The notes under the pieces are model-generated. The model was not told the origin of the DNA. It saw only the letters and a program-made list of their open reading frames with translations, and made no database searches. The position numbers and the translations under genes were made by a program. Positions 17,046 through 25,957 of a stretch of DNA of 45,239 nucleotides are shown piece by piece (positions within the stretch are counted from its first letter, which is position 1; every line of letters starts with the position of its first letter). This DNA comes from Moraxellaceae bacterium (GTDB lineage: Bacteria > Pseudomonadota > Gammaproteobacteria > Pseudomonadales > Moraxellaceae). Location of the stretch: positions 1 through 45,239 of the forward strand of contig SECL01000032.1 in assembly GCA_004173455.1 (NCBI GenBank), written 5' to 3'.

Positions 17046-18236
17046 TTAAAGTGACGTCACCTTAAACATAAAGCATTTTAAGTAATCCGCTTCCGGCATG
17101 GATAGCAAGCGTGGGTGATCTGCCGCAGGACGCGCCTGATGAATCAGTTGAACCTGCTTGTTTTGTCGTCTAGCCACTTGTTGCACAATTTTGAGTAGCT
17201 CATCGCTGGTCATGTGCAAGGAACATGAGGCAGAAATAAAAATGCCACCATCATTGAGTCGTTTTAGGGCATTTTCATTCAGCACAAAATAAGCCTGACG
17301 ACCTTGTTCAAAGTCGCGGCGTTTTTGAATAAGGGCAGGCGGGTCAAGTACAATGACATCATACGTGGTGCTGTCTTGCGCTTTTAGCTCGGTTTTAAGG
17401 TAGTCAAAGGCATCGGCACAAATGGTCTGTACATTGGTTAATTGATTTAGCTGCGTATTCACTGCAATCTGGTCAATGGCTTTTTGTGAGGCATCTACAC
17501 AAGTCACCTGTGAGGCGCCATGTTTTGCCGCCTGAATGCCCCAGCCCCCAATATAGCTAAATACATCCAGTACCGACTTGCCTTTAACACAGGTATTAAG
17601 CCATTGGCGGCCATCACGGTGATCAAAAAACCAGCCAGTTTTCTGTCCATCCACTGCCGCTTTAAACTGTACGCCGTTTTCAACCAGTTCAATCTCATCA
17701 AATGCTGCACCCACATGTTCGGTATATTCAGGGAGTTGCTCGATATGGCGGCCTTTGCCATCATTTTTAAACAGGATTTTAATGTCTTGACCAAAAATTT
17801 CCTGTAACGCGCGTACTAGCTCAGGTTTGGCTTGCTCAATGGCTTGCGTGCTGATTTGCACCACCAGAATGTCATTAAAACGGTCAATCACCACACCGGG
17901 CAGAAAATCACCTTCACCAAAAACAAGACGATAATAGGGCTGCCCAAAAATGGCTTCACGCAATGCTAGTGCCGCCTGAATTTTTTGTTGAAAAAAATCC
18001 TGATCCAGCATGGTAATTTCTTCAGGACTGAGAACCCGTGCGCAAATCAGCGACTGGGCATTGAAGCTGGCGGTGGCAATAAACTGGCCGCGATGGTCTT
18101 CCAGATGCACCAGATGGCCAGATATGGCTTTTAAGGGGGTGACTTGCGTTTCTACTTCATTGGAATATACCCACAAATGGCCATCACGCAAGCGTTGTTG
18201 TTCACGTTTTTTGATGCGTAAGCGCGGTAAACTCAT
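17046..18236 (-). CDS. rlmI: 23S rRNA (cytosine-1962-C5)-methyltransferase RlmI-type
   Basis: 396-residue SAM-dependent methyltransferase matching RlmI, which makes m5C1962 in 23S rRNA. Visible: an N-terminal PUA domain (RIKKREQQRLRDGHLWVYSN), a middle EEHEA-like RNA-binding region, KTGWFFDHRDGR, the SAM motif VLDVFSYIGGWGIQAA, DPPALIQ and the catalytic cysteine in SASCSLHM. The family's C-terminal PEADYLKCFMF is present. It is transcribed alone, with about 130 bp to prmA and 190 bp to the CBS gene. Confidence 0.9.
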   Translation of the reverse strand: MSLPRLRIKKREQQRLRDGHLWVYSNEVETQVTPLKAISGHLVHLEDHRGQFIATASFNAQSLICARVLSPEEITMLDQDFFQQKIQAALALREAIFGQPYYRLVFGEGDFLPGVVIDRFNDILVVQISTQAIEQAKPELVRALQEIFGQDIKILFKNDGKGRHIEQLPEYTEHVGAAFDEIELVENGVQFKAAVDGQKTGWFFDHRDGRQWLNTCVKGKSVLDVFSYIGGWGIQAAKHGASQVTCVDASQKAIDQIAVNTQLNQLTNVQTICADAFDYLKTELKAQDSTTYDVIVLDPPALIQKRRDFEQGRQAYFVLNENALKRLNDGGIFISASCSLHMTSDELLKIVQQVARRQNKQVQLIHQARPAADHPRLLSMPEADYLKCFMFKVTSL

Positions 18237-18429
18237 GGGTTAATCCAGACAAAATACATTAAGCCTTACAGTATAACGGCTCTTGAACCGATTAGTGACA
18301 CTATTGCTGTCAAAAGGTCAGCAATTGACTTGCAGGCATCATATGGGTCGGCAGCCTGTAGGGTTACAATCGCTTTTTAACGCAGGATATTTTCAGCAGG
18401 TCATAACATTCAGGCGCACTGCAATTAAG

Positions 18430-18861
18430 TTAGCCGCTAATGTAGTTTTGTAGCTGGTCAATCAGGCTTTGCTGTTCAGCCATGACATTTTTAACCAGAT
18501 CGCCAATTGATACCAGTCCGGTTAACTGATCATCGTCCACTACTGGTAAGTGACGTAAATGCTTGTCAGTCATCAGTTTCATGCAATGTTTGGTACTGTG
18601 TTTCGGAGTCACTGTCAGCACGGCATGCGTCATAATATCTGCAACTGTTGTGCTGTAGGAAGAACGCTCCATTAAGGCAACTTTGCGGGCATAATCGCGC
18701 TCACTAATAATGCCCACTACTTTGGTGCCTTGCGTGACGACCAAGGCGCCAATTCCTTTGTCGGCCATCAGGGTCAGGGCTTCGAGTACCGTAGCATCTG
18801 GCGCAATGGTGTAAATATCCTGACTGGCTTTATTGTTTAAGATATGAGCAACGGTTTGCAT
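18430..18861 (-). CDS. stand-alone CBS-pair protein
   Basis: 143 residues made almost entirely of two CBS domains, about 8-65 and 75-135. Each shows the VxxAxxxM and GIISxxDxxRK-type core (TVLEALTLMADKGIGALVV / VVGIISERDYARKV; KHCMKLMTDKHLRHLPVVD / LTGLVSIGDLVKNV). Paired CBS domains bind adenosine nucleotides and act as energy sensors or regulators of partners. No fused catalytic domain is present. AGGAAAATAACC precedes the ATG. The partner cannot be deduced from the neighbours. Confidence 0.85.
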   Translation of the reverse strand: MQTVAHILNNKASQDIYTIAPDATVLEALTLMADKGIGALVVTQGTKVVGIISERDYARKVALMERSSYSTTVADIMTHAVLTVTPKHSTKHCMKLMTDKHLRHLPVVDDDQLTGLVSIGDLVKNVMAEQQSLIDQLQNYISG

Positions 18862-18890
18862 GGTTATTTTCCTGAACGTATCGTTAATAG

Positions 18891-18919
18891 ATGATTAATG
18901 GCGCTTGCGGTTTAATCAT
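18891..18919. repeat. inverted repeat upstream of the CBS-domain gene
   Basis: ATGATTAA (18891-18898) and TTAATCAT (18912-18919) are exact reverse complements separated by 13 bases, about 30 bp upstream of the CBS gene start on its 5' side. It may be an operator. The rest of the 324-bp gap 18862-19185 shows only the gcvH terminator and AT-rich sequence. Confidence 0.4.
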
Positions 18920-19078
18920 TGTTATAGGTTTTAATGGATTTTTAGAGAAATGAAAAGCGGACTGTGCAAATTCGCTTAAATTTTTTATCGTCATTTCAGA
19001 TGACTGATTTTTATGTAAATCGTTGTATAAAGATCAGACCCTTTTGGAAAATGCTGCAATTGGAGTGATCATAAACAT

Positions 19079-19107
19079 AAAATCCCTTACAGGAAGGGAT
19101 TTTATTG
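19079..19107 (-). terminator. intrinsic terminator downstream of gcvH
   Basis: Ten-bp stem AAAATCCCTT (19079-19088) / AAGGGATTTT (19094-19103) with loop ACAGG. It is symmetric with A/T arms and so could work in both directions. It lies about 85 bp past the gcvH stop codon. Confidence 0.75.
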
Positions 19108-19185
19108 AAGCGAACGCCAAACCGCTTTGTTGTTGCTATGGCTTTAGCAAAACGTGTGCTTTGAGCCATGCATCACTGGATTGCA

Positions 19186-19563
19186 TTAATCCAGGCTGGC
19201 GACATAGTCATCAGATGACAATAGCGCGTCGAGTTCACGGGGATTATCGGGACGAATTTTATAAATCCAGCCTTTGCCATACGGATCAGTGTTGATAACT
19301 TCTGGATCGTCTTCCAATACCGGATTGATCTCAACCACCACACCGGAAACGGGCGCATGAATATCAGAAGCTGTTTTTACCGATTCAACCACGCCAGTTG
19401 GTTCGCCTGCCGTGACGGTGCTACCCACTTCGGGAATTTCCACATAAACCAGATCACCCAGAGAGTCCTGAGCATGGTCTGAAATTCCCGTCACAATCAG
19501 ATCATCTTCCTGTCTGGCCCATTCATGAGTGCCTGCGTATTTCAGCTCGCTAGGATGATTCAT
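19186..19563 (-). CDS. gcvH: glycine cleavage system H protein
   Basis: Lipoyl carrier of the glycine cleavage complex, shuttling the aminomethyl group between GcvP, GcvT and the lipoamide dehydrogenase. 125 residues. Visible: N-terminal [31 protein letters not shown]-like stretch, and the lipoylation site [10 protein letters not shown] with Lys63, followed by the [12 protein letters not shown] hairpin and [12 protein letters not shown] stands nine bases before the ATG. gcvT and gcvP are not in this window, so gcvH is not in a gcv operon here. Confidence 0.95.
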   Translation of the reverse strand: MNHPSELKYAGTHEWARQEDDLIVTGISDHAQDSLGDLVYVEIPEVGSTVTAGEPTGVVESVKTASDIHAPVSGVVVEINPVLEDDPEVINTDPYGKGWIYKIRPDNPRELDALLSSDDYVASLD

Positions 19564-19639
19564 GGTTTAAAACTCCATCAAATGTATTTGTCCCCAAACG
19601 GTGGACTTCAAAGTCTGGCGCAAGTGTAGCGTTTGTTTT

Positions 19640-19652
19640 CTACAAATTGTAG
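19640..19652. promoter_or_regulatory. 13-bp palindrome upstream of gcvH
   Basis: CTACAA-A-TTGTAG, an exact palindrome about 80 bp upstream of the gcvH start, in the 160-bp gap between gcvH and the AraC-type gene. It may be a regulator site. I looked for a glycine riboswitch in this gap and did not see one. Confidence 0.35.
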
Positions 19653-19723
19653 TCCCAGTGTTTTGAATTATTTTGAAAATTCAGTAATAAACGCTTTTAT
19701 CCCTTGGTTTTGTCCACAGGATT

Positions 19724-20749
19724 TTACAGATAGGGGTCTTTACGCCAGTTGCCGGGTGTGCGACCCGTCCAGCGTTTAAACGCGCGGGTAAAATTGCCCA
19801 CATCGGAGTAGCCCAGCTCATCAGAGATCTGCTCCAGACTATAATCTGAACGTGACAGCAGTGAGACTGCATGTCGATAGCGTACTTCATCCACTACGTT
19901 GGAATAGGAGGTTCCCTCAGCAGCCAGTTGGCGCTTAAGGGTGCGATCCGACATGTGCAGCATATCGGCAATGGTTTCAATAGTGGGGTAGCGATCATTG
20001 CACTGTGTCAGCAAATCCCGCACTTTCATGGCTATGCGCTTGCGTTCACCGAGTGCAGACAGCTCGGCCTCACACTGGTTAATGGCAATCTGGCTGGCGA
20101 TGGGATCGGCATTGATCAGCGGCAGACTCAGGTAGCTTTTGTCAAAATAGGCGACCAGATGCGGCTGGTTAAATTTGATGTTGGCGCTGATCAGTTTTTG
20201 ATATTTTTCAAAATCCCTGGGTTCAGGAAAATCACATTCAATGTCTGCATAAATGTCTTTGCCGGTAAGCGCCTTGCCCATGGTTAAAATACCAACGGTC
20301 AATGCAATCAGCACTTCTTGGCGAAGCGGTTCGAGATTGAGTTCATCGCAGGTGAGTTGCAGGCGTGCCTTGGGCTGCATGGTCGACACATGCAAATGAA
20401 TAAAAGGCACCCGAATATGAATAAAACGTGATGCCAGCATTAGGGCTTCGGTGACATTGGATGCACTCATAATGGCATAACCAATAAAGCCATGAATCGA
20501 AATGCGCATCTGGGTGCCAAGATGGTAACCCAGACTGTTTTCACCGGTCAGCTCAATGGCATGCTTAAACAACTCATTGGCCAGTGGCAAGGCTATCCTG
20601 AAACTGGGTTCTGCCAGTTGTTCGCTGGTCAGGTTAAACGGTGAGAAAAGGGTATGTTCGCTAATTCCAAAGCGTGAAACGACCTCCAAGAGCAGTAAAC
20701 CGTATACGCCTGGAATACCATTATCTGGGCGGGCAATTGGTAGGGTCAT
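19724..20749 (-). CDS. AraC-family transcriptional regulator (Arabinose_bd N-domain type)
   Basis: 341 residues. The N-terminal 200 residues match the arabinose-binding-like domain of OruR/ArgR/VirS-type AraC regulators (SLGYHLGTQMRISIHGFIGYAIMSA is the conserved core). The C-terminal AraC DNA-binding domain has two helix-turn-helices: IETIADMLHMSDRTLKRQL near 259-277 and LEQISDELGYSDVGNFTRAF followed by KRWTGRTPGNWR. This subfamily often controls adjacent catabolic or fatty-acid-related genes, but no divergent structural gene is present. Effector and target unknown. Confidence 0.85.
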   Translation of the reverse strand: MTLPIARPDNGIPGVYGLLLLEVVSRFGISEHTLFSPFNLTSEQLAEPSFRIALPLANELFKHAIELTGENSLGYHLGTQMRISIHGFIGYAIMSASNVTEALMLASRFIHIRVPFIHLHVSTMQPKARLQLTCDELNLEPLRQEVLIALTVGILTMGKALTGKDIYADIECDFPEPRDFEKYQKLISANIKFNQPHLVAYFDKSYLSLPLINADPIASQIAINQCEAELSALGERKRIAMKVRDLLTQCNDRYPTIETIADMLHMSDRTLKRQLAAEGTSYSNVVDEVRYRHAVSLLSRSDYSLEQISDELGYSDVGNFTRAFKRWTGRTPGNWRKDPYL

Positions 20750-20877
20750 GTGTTATCCATTTCTATTTTCAGCTTGCAGAACATAGCCAGACTAAAATAA
20801 CACGGTCAATGGCATAAAACACCACTGAGTGAATGGATTGTCAGACAATTTCCTCAAGAAAAGCAAATTATTATCAT

Positions 20878-21795
20878 TTAGGCACGTTGTCGCGAAAAAA
20901 CCTTGAGTTGATTTAAAAATCCTTCCATAAAGGCCTGTTTTATATCTTGTTGGCGATAAGCGGCATATAAAGTACGACGCAAACCTTTATTAGCTATCGT
21001 TTTTTCAGCAAATGGAAAGCGGCGACTCACCACCCAGCCTTTTTGTTCATAGTCTTTGACCACCCAGTCGGGCAAAGCCGCAATACCACGACCGCTAGCA
21101 ACGAGCTGGATTAACATTGGTGTCAGTTCAGTGGTGCGGATATGACTGGGCTGCAACTGATGCAGGCTTAAAAACCCGGCAATAATATCCAGACGGCTAG
21201 GTTCGACCGGATAGGCAATTAATGTCTGCGCGGCAATGTCCTGAGCGGTGATTTCCTGCTGTTGCAATAACGGATGCGTGGGTGCCAGCACCAGTCTGGA
21301 TTCATAATCAAAAACCGGCTGGTAAGCCAATCCATTGAGCTGCAATTCATCGGCAGTGATTAAAATATCAATATCGCCTTGCTGAAGCTGCTGATGTGGC
21401 TCAGGTTCAAAGCCGTTGGCGAAATCCAGATCAACATCAGGGAAGTCCTGCCGATACTGATTAAGCACCGGCATAAGCCAGTCAAAACAGCTATGGCATT
21501 CTGAAGCCAGCAGCAATCGTCCGGTCTGGCCGTGCGCCATTCGTGACAGCTCAGTGCGGGTATTATTAACCAATGGCAAGACCTGATCGGCCAGTTGCAG
21601 CAGGCGCAAACCCGCAGGTGAAAACTGTAAGGGACGACTTTTGCGGCTGAGCAGGCTAAGATCGAGCCATTGTTCCAGTTCGCGCAACTGATGCGACAGG
21701 GCAGATGGCGTGACGTGAATATGTTGAGCAGCGCCAACCAGCGAACCATGTTCACGCAGGGCTTGCAGAGTTTTGAGATGACGAAGTTCTAGCAT
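20878..21795 (-). CDS. metR: LysR-type regulator MetR
   Basis: 305-residue LysR-family activator matching E. coli MetR, which uses homocysteine as effector to control methionine-synthesis genes such as metE and metH. Visible: winged helix-turn-helix starting MLELRHLKTLQALREHGSL with AAQHIHVTPSALSHQLRELE, RKSRPLQFSPAG, the diagnostic ASECHSCFDWLMPVL, DIDILITADEL, RLVLAPTHPL and GRGIAALPDWVV. Its start codon lies inside the last 7 bases of the upstream unknown membrane-protein gene and has no clear Shine-Dalgarno sequence, suggesting coupled translation. No met gene is adjacent. Confidence 0.9.
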   Translation of the reverse strand: MLELRHLKTLQALREHGSLVGAAQHIHVTPSALSHQLRELEQWLDLSLLSRKSRPLQFSPAGLRLLQLADQVLPLVNNTRTELSRMAHGQTGRLLLASECHSCFDWLMPVLNQYRQDFPDVDLDFANGFEPEPHQQLQQGDIDILITADELQLNGLAYQPVFDYESRLVLAPTHPLLQQQEITAQDIAAQTLIAYPVEPSRLDIIAGFLSLHQLQPSHIRTTELTPMLIQLVASGRGIAALPDWVVKDYEQKGWVVSRRFPFAEKTIANKGLRRTLYAAYRQQDIKQAFMEGFLNQLKVFSRQRA

Positions 21796-22337
21796 AATTT
21801 AATAAATGCAATTTTAGGTGAGGTATTAAGAAATTCTTGTCGCTGCTCTTGAGACATATTTTTAAGCGAATTAATAATTGGATATAATATTAGATCATTA
21901 AAAGATTCTATAGAACCATAACCAAAAATATGGTTTTCACCATTTTTGAGAATAACTCTTAGACCACGTTCTCTTTTTCGATAAAAATCTTCATAAATAT
22001 CCTTAATAGCTTCCCAAGAGAAAAATTGAGTTTTGGTCTTTAAGCTGAAAATAGAAATAAAATCCTGACAGTAAATTCCTGTTGCATCTAACTTAAATCG
22101 GTAAAACTCAGGTGAATATAAACGCTGTTGTTTAAATTTTAATAATAAATAGCTTAGGTAGATAAATAGTGGAATGAGAACTGACAGCATTGTTTTAGAT
22201 AGCCAGAAATCAAAGCGCATTAATAAGGAAGGTTTGATTATTAAAATGCCAAATAACATAGGACCACAAACGGCACTAATTACCAACGTCATTATGTAAA
22301 ACTTTTCCTTTCTATAAAGAATTTTTATGTCTTTCAT
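21789..22337 (-). CDS. unknown two-helix membrane protein (PH-like C-domain suspected)
   Basis: 182 residues, not recognised as a named family. Two transmembrane helices are clear (about 14-34 and 43-66), followed by a basic loop and a soluble domain of about 110 residues with alternating strands (RFKLDATGIYCQDFIS, TQFFSWEAIKDIYEDF, GLRVILKNGENHIFGYGSI) and a final helix. This is the layout of bacterial PH-like membrane proteins of the STM3941/YcxB kind. The gene is visibly more AT-rich than metR, which it overlaps by 7 bp. Possible roles include immunity or envelope sensing, but nothing in the sequence decides this. Confidence 0.6.
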   Translation of the reverse strand: MKDIKILYRKEKFYIMTLVISAVCGPMLFGILIIKPSLLMRFDFWLSKTMLSVLIPLFIYLSYLLLKFKQQRLYSPEFYRFKLDATGIYCQDFISIFSLKTKTQFFSWEAIKDIYEDFYRKRERGLRVILKNGENHIFGYGSIESFNDLILYPIINSLKNMSQEQRQEFLNTSPKIAFIKLC

Positions 22338-22459
22338 AAGAAACCCTAAAGTAAAATTAATTCATTCTAACATTAAAATAGTGAATGCAATTCATGCTAC
22401 AAATTAAAATACTTTATGTTATTTAAATTGTTAATAGAATTATTTCGTATAAATTATTG

Positions 22460-23275
22460 TTAAATCCAAGTCACACGGCCTTCACGTACAAACACCGCCA
22501 ATTGGATTCCTGCTTGCTGTGCCAGTCGCACAGCCATACCGGTTGGTGCTGAAATTGCAGCAATTAAAGGAAGCTGGGCATAGGCTGCTTTTTGAATCAG
22601 TTCGTAAGACAGCCGGGAAGTCAGCAGCAGCGCGCCTTGTGGATTATTGTTGAGCAAACGCCAGCCAATCAGTTTATCTAACGCATTGTGACGGCCGACA
22701 TCCTCAAATACGTGCAACACATCGTCATCAGGTTGCCACAGTGCAGCCGCATGACAGCCGCCTGTAAGCTGGTTGATTGGTTGCTGGTCAGTTAGACGTA
22801 TAAAGCCTTGTGCAAGTTGTTCAGCAGTCATTGAAATAGAATGATGAGCCATTGGCAACACTAGTTTGATTTGATTAAGTGATTCAATCCCGCACAAACC
22901 GCACCCAGTACGGCCATTCATTTGACGACGACGTTGTTTTAGTTTTGCAAAACAAGCAGTAGCTAGTTCGATATGCACCGTCATGCCATCAACATGCGAT
23001 TCAATATCTACCTCATAAATCTGGCTGGCGCGTTCAATAATGCTTTCAGACAATGAAAAACCATATGCCAGTTCTATCAAATGCTGTGGCGTTGCCATCA
23101 ATACCACGTGAGAAATTCCGTTATAGACTAAGGCGACGGGAACTTCTTCTGCCACATTTAATAATACATTTTGCTCGGTTTGATCGCTCTGCTTTCGAGC
23201 CTGAACCGTGCCGTGCGTCAAAATATTTTCTGGCGCCATATGGACTGAGGCGGTTTTTTTGAACAAGGCATTCAT
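22460..23275 (-). CDS. fdhD: formate dehydrogenase accessory sulfurtransferase FdhD
   Basis: Transfers sulfur to the molybdenum cofactor of formate dehydrogenase-type enzymes. 271 residues. Visible: the loop GRTGCGLCG with Cys125 and Cys128 that relays sulfur, EEVPVALVYNG near the N-terminus, EDVGRHNALDKLIGW, LTSRLSYELIQKAA and IAAISAPTGMAVRLA. The start overlaps the stop of the oxidoreductase gene by four bases (ATGA), showing translational coupling and supporting that this is its dedicated partner. Confidence 0.95.
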   Translation of the reverse strand: MNALFKKTASVHMAPENILTHGTVQARKQSDQTEQNVLLNVAEEVPVALVYNGISHVVLMATPQHLIELAYGFSLSESIIERASQIYEVDIESHVDGMTVHIELATACFAKLKQRRRQMNGRTGCGLCGIESLNQIKLVLPMAHHSISMTAEQLAQGFIRLTDQQPINQLTGGCHAAALWQPDDDVLHVFEDVGRHNALDKLIGWRLLNNNPQGALLLTSRLSYELIQKAAYAQLPLIAAISAPTGMAVRLAQQAGIQLAVFVREGRVTWI

Positions 23276-25515
23276 ACACTAGCCTGTATGCGCACTGGAA
23301 TGGATTTATACGCAGGTGTATTGGCGCGCGGTGCATGATGTTGCAGTGGCACCAGATCATTGGCTTCAGGATAGTAAGCTGCCACACAATCCATCGGCAA
23401 ATCAAAAGGCATCAGTTTTAAGTGATTTAAACTGCGCGTCTGGTTGTCATAAATTGCAGTAACGTCCACACGTTGTCCGACTTGCCAGCCTTTTGCAGTG
23501 ATCTGGTCGGGATGCATAAATAACACATCACGTTCGCCATAAACCCCTCGATAACGATCGTTAAGGTCGTAAATGGTGGTATTAAACTGGCCATGCGCGC
23601 GAACAGTGGTTAGCCTGAAAATATCGGCTTGCTGTAGTAACTCAGGCACAAAGGGCAGTTGCGGTGCTATAAACTGGGCTTTTTGGGTTTTGGTTTTCCA
23701 GTTGCGTTCCCGTGCGCTATTACCCAGATAAAAGCCACGCGGCTCACGCACTCGCGCATTAAAGTCTGTAAATCCTTCTACAGTTTCTGCTATAGCATCC
23801 CGAATATAATCATAGTTGCCTAAAAATTTATCCCATGAAATCCGACTGTTGGACAACGTCGACTTGGCAATACCCGCAATAATGGCCATTTCTGAGCGTA
23901 ATTGATTGGACGCTGGCGGATTTTTACCCGTTGACAAGGTAATATTGCACATCGAGTCTTCAATGGTAATTCCCTGAAAACCGCTGTCCTGATGGTCACC
24001 TTCAGTACGAGCAATCGCTGGTAATATATAGGCTTGCTTGCCATGATGCAGATGGGAGCGATTGAGGCTAATAGATACCATCACGCTCATTTTGAGGTTT
24101 TCTAAGTTTTGTAAGGTGGTTGCCGTGTCAGGTGTGGCCTTGGCAAAATTTCCAGCCAATCCCATAAAAAAATCCACTTTACCATGTTGCATCGCCTGCA
24201 AGGTTGCCAACACATCCAAGCCATCTTTCCGAGGTGGATTAAAGCCAAAGTATTTTTCAATCCGATCCATCATGGCTTGATCGGGCTTTTCGTGAATACC
24301 GACAGTACGGTTGCCTTGCACGTTGGAATGGCCGCGCACAGGACATAAGCCACTGCCCACACGGCCAATATTGCCTTTTAATAGCAGCAAATTCACAATG
24401 AGATGAATATTATCCAGACTGGTTTCATGCTGGGTAATGCCCATGCCCCACATGCAAATGGTATTTTTGCTGTGGTCGTACAGGCGCGCTACTTCCTGCA
24501 TTTGCTGCTGGCTAACACCAGAAGCATGTTCTATTGCGATCCAGTCCTGCTGCACAATAAATTCTTTAAAGACATAAAATCCAGAGGTGTGCTGTTGAAT
24601 AAAATCATGATCTGGTGTGCCATTTTCCAAAAATGCTTTAATCACACCCGTTAAAAACGCACTATCACCCCCCACTTTAACTTGAACATAATGATCACTA
24701 GCTAGCTCTGTTGAACTCCCCGTCAGCATTTCAACAGGGCTTTGCGGATGACGATAACGCATGAGTGATTTTTCACGCATGGGATTGATGGCAACAATAG
24801 TTGCGCCATTTTTACGCGCTTCGCGCAATGCAATCAGCGAGCGTGGATGGTTAGTACCTGGGTTATGCCCCATGGATAAGATCAAGTCGCATTCGGCAAA
24901 ATCGCTGCGAATTACGGTGGCTTTACCAATCCCAATTTGCTCTGCTAAGGCCACGCTGGTTGGTTCATGGCACATATTGGAGCAATCAGGCAAATTATTG
25001 CTGCCATACTCACGCACCATGAGCTGATAACAATAGGCTGGCTCATTGCCGACTTTGCCCGAGGTATAAAATACAGCTCGCTCCGGTGTGGTGTGCTGGC
25101 GTAAAAACGTGCCAATCTCCTCAAAAGCCTGTTGCCATTCTATGGCCACGTATTTATCGCTGGCAGCATCATATTTCAAAGGGTGGATTAAGCGACCCAA
25201 CTGATCGAGTTCATAGTCAGACCAGTTTTTTAGCTCACTAACTGTGTGTTGAGCAAAAAAATCGGGAGTTACTCGTTTAGCTGTAGATTCAAACGCCACT
25301 GCTTTGGTACCGCTTTCACAAAAATCAATGGGTTTGGTATGTGAGGCATCTGGCCAAGCACAGCTAGGACATTTAATGCCGCCTTGTGGTTGATTGACCC
25401 GAAGCATGGTGCTGCCACCTTTTACCAAGGTATCTTTGCGCAAAAGAGTGAGTGCTGTACCCCGTAAGGATGCCCAACCACCGGCAGGTGCAGGATAAAC
25501 TTCAATTTTTTTCAT
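23272..25515 (-). CDS. FdhF/YdeP-family molybdopterin oxidoreductase
   Basis: 747-residue member of the formate-dehydrogenase alpha-like DMSO-reductase superfamily, closest in motif pattern to the YdeP group. Visible: N-terminal GGIKCPSCAWPD (C49, C52), a molybdenum-site motif NMCHEPTS with Cys182-His183 at the position that is selenocysteine-His in E. coli FdhH, LSMGHNPGTNHPRS, and CPVRGHSNVQGNRTVGI. The C-terminal molydopterin dinucleotide-binding domain includes RAHGQFNTTIYDLNDRYRG. Reaction unproven; YdeP-type proteins are implicated in formate or acid-resistance metabolism. The ATG at 25515 is preferred because AAGGA is six bases upstream. Operon with fdhD. Confidence 0.88.
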   Translation of the reverse strand: MKKIEVYPAPAGGWASLRGTALTLLRKDTLVKGGSTMLRVNQPQGGIKCPSCAWPDASHTKPIDFCESGTKAVAFESTAKRVTPDFFAQHTVSELKNWSDYELDQLGRLIHPLKYDAASDKYVAIEWQQAFEEIGTFLRQHTTPERAVFYTSGKVGNEPAYCYQLMVREYGSNNLPDCSNMCHEPTSVALAEQIGIGKATVIRSDFAECDLILSMGHNPGTNHPRSLIALREARKNGATIVAINPMREKSLMRYRHPQSPVEMLTGSSTELASDHYVQVKVGGDSAFLTGVIKAFLENGTPDHDFIQQHTSGFYVFKEFIVQQDWIAIEHASGVSQQQMQEVARLYDHSKNTICMWGMGITQHETSLDNIHLIVNLLLLKGNIGRVGSGLCPVRGHSNVQGNRTVGIHEKPDQAMMDRIEKYFGFNPPRKDGLDVLATLQAMQHGKVDFFMGLAGNFAKATPDTATTLQNLENLKMSVMVSISLNRSHLHHGKQAYILPAIARTEGDHQDSGFQGITIEDSMCNITLSTGKNPPASNQLRSEMAIIAGIAKSTLSNSRISWDKFLGNYDYIRDAIAETVEGFTDFNARVREPRGFYLGNSARERNWKTKTQKAQFIAPQLPFVPELLQQADIFRLTTVRAHGQFNTTIYDLNDRYRGVYGERDVLFMHPDQITAKGWQVGQRVDVTAIYDNQTRSLNHLKLMPFDLPMDCVAAYYPEANDLVPLQHHAPRANTPAYKSIPVRIQASV

Positions 25516-25767
25516 TGTTATTCCTTTATGCCAGTTGGCTTGCATATTAATTTTGAGAGCAACTGGGCGCTAAGCGATTTACTGCCTTAAGATTAAACGA
25601 GAAAATGAATCAGGATTGTATGCTTAGATTTGCTCAGTTGTTATTTGAGCGTTTATTTGAATTTTTTTAATTAACCTTTTCACTGCACATTGAAACAGCG
25701 ATTCCCTTGTCCTGTTTTATCGGATTCCCACATGATTAAGCACACAGTCGGATAAATAAGACAAACT

Positions 25768-25947
25768 ATGAGTAACTTAAGCAATTTAATTCAAGGCATG
25801 TTGGTCAATGCACTCGGGCAAAATTCAGGCTCAACCAATCACAGTGCTAATGGCAATGGTCTGGATGATGTACTGGGCGGTCGACTCAATGGACAAAACC
25901 AACAAATGAAAAAGGCTGTCATAGAAAATAGGACAGCTTTTTTATAG
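25768..25947 (+). pseudogene. short reading frame, probably an N-terminal gene remnant
   Basis: 59 codons. The first 46 read as a Gly/Asn/Gln-rich N-terminus (MSNLSNLIQGMLVNALGQNS, then NGNGLDDVLGGRLNGQNQQ), like the start of small DUF937/YidB-type proteins. The last 13 codons run through an intrinsic terminator hairpin and are probably not protein sequence of the family. This suggests that the body of the gene has been deleted, leaving its start joined to its terminator. The start has only a weak ribosome binding site (AATAAGACA). Confidence 0.35.
25909..25943 (+). terminator. intrinsic terminator
   Basis: GCTGTC (25915-25920) pairs with GACAGC (25932-25937), extended by an A run before and a T run after, with one bulged G. 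It sits 15 bp before the start of the LprI-like gene and inside the small upstream frame. Confidence 0.65.
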
Positions 25948-25957
25948 GAAGTTTTTT

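Noticed and set aside
19023-19295. 90-codon plus-strand frame with several cysteines
   Set aside because: It runs through the gcvH terminator hairpin and then antisense through gcvH. No ribosome binding site and no family resemblance.
19564-19723. Glycine riboswitch upstream of gcvH
   Set aside because: There is a short GTCC...GGAC stem but none of the conserved aptamer core; the gap is too short for a tandem aptamer.
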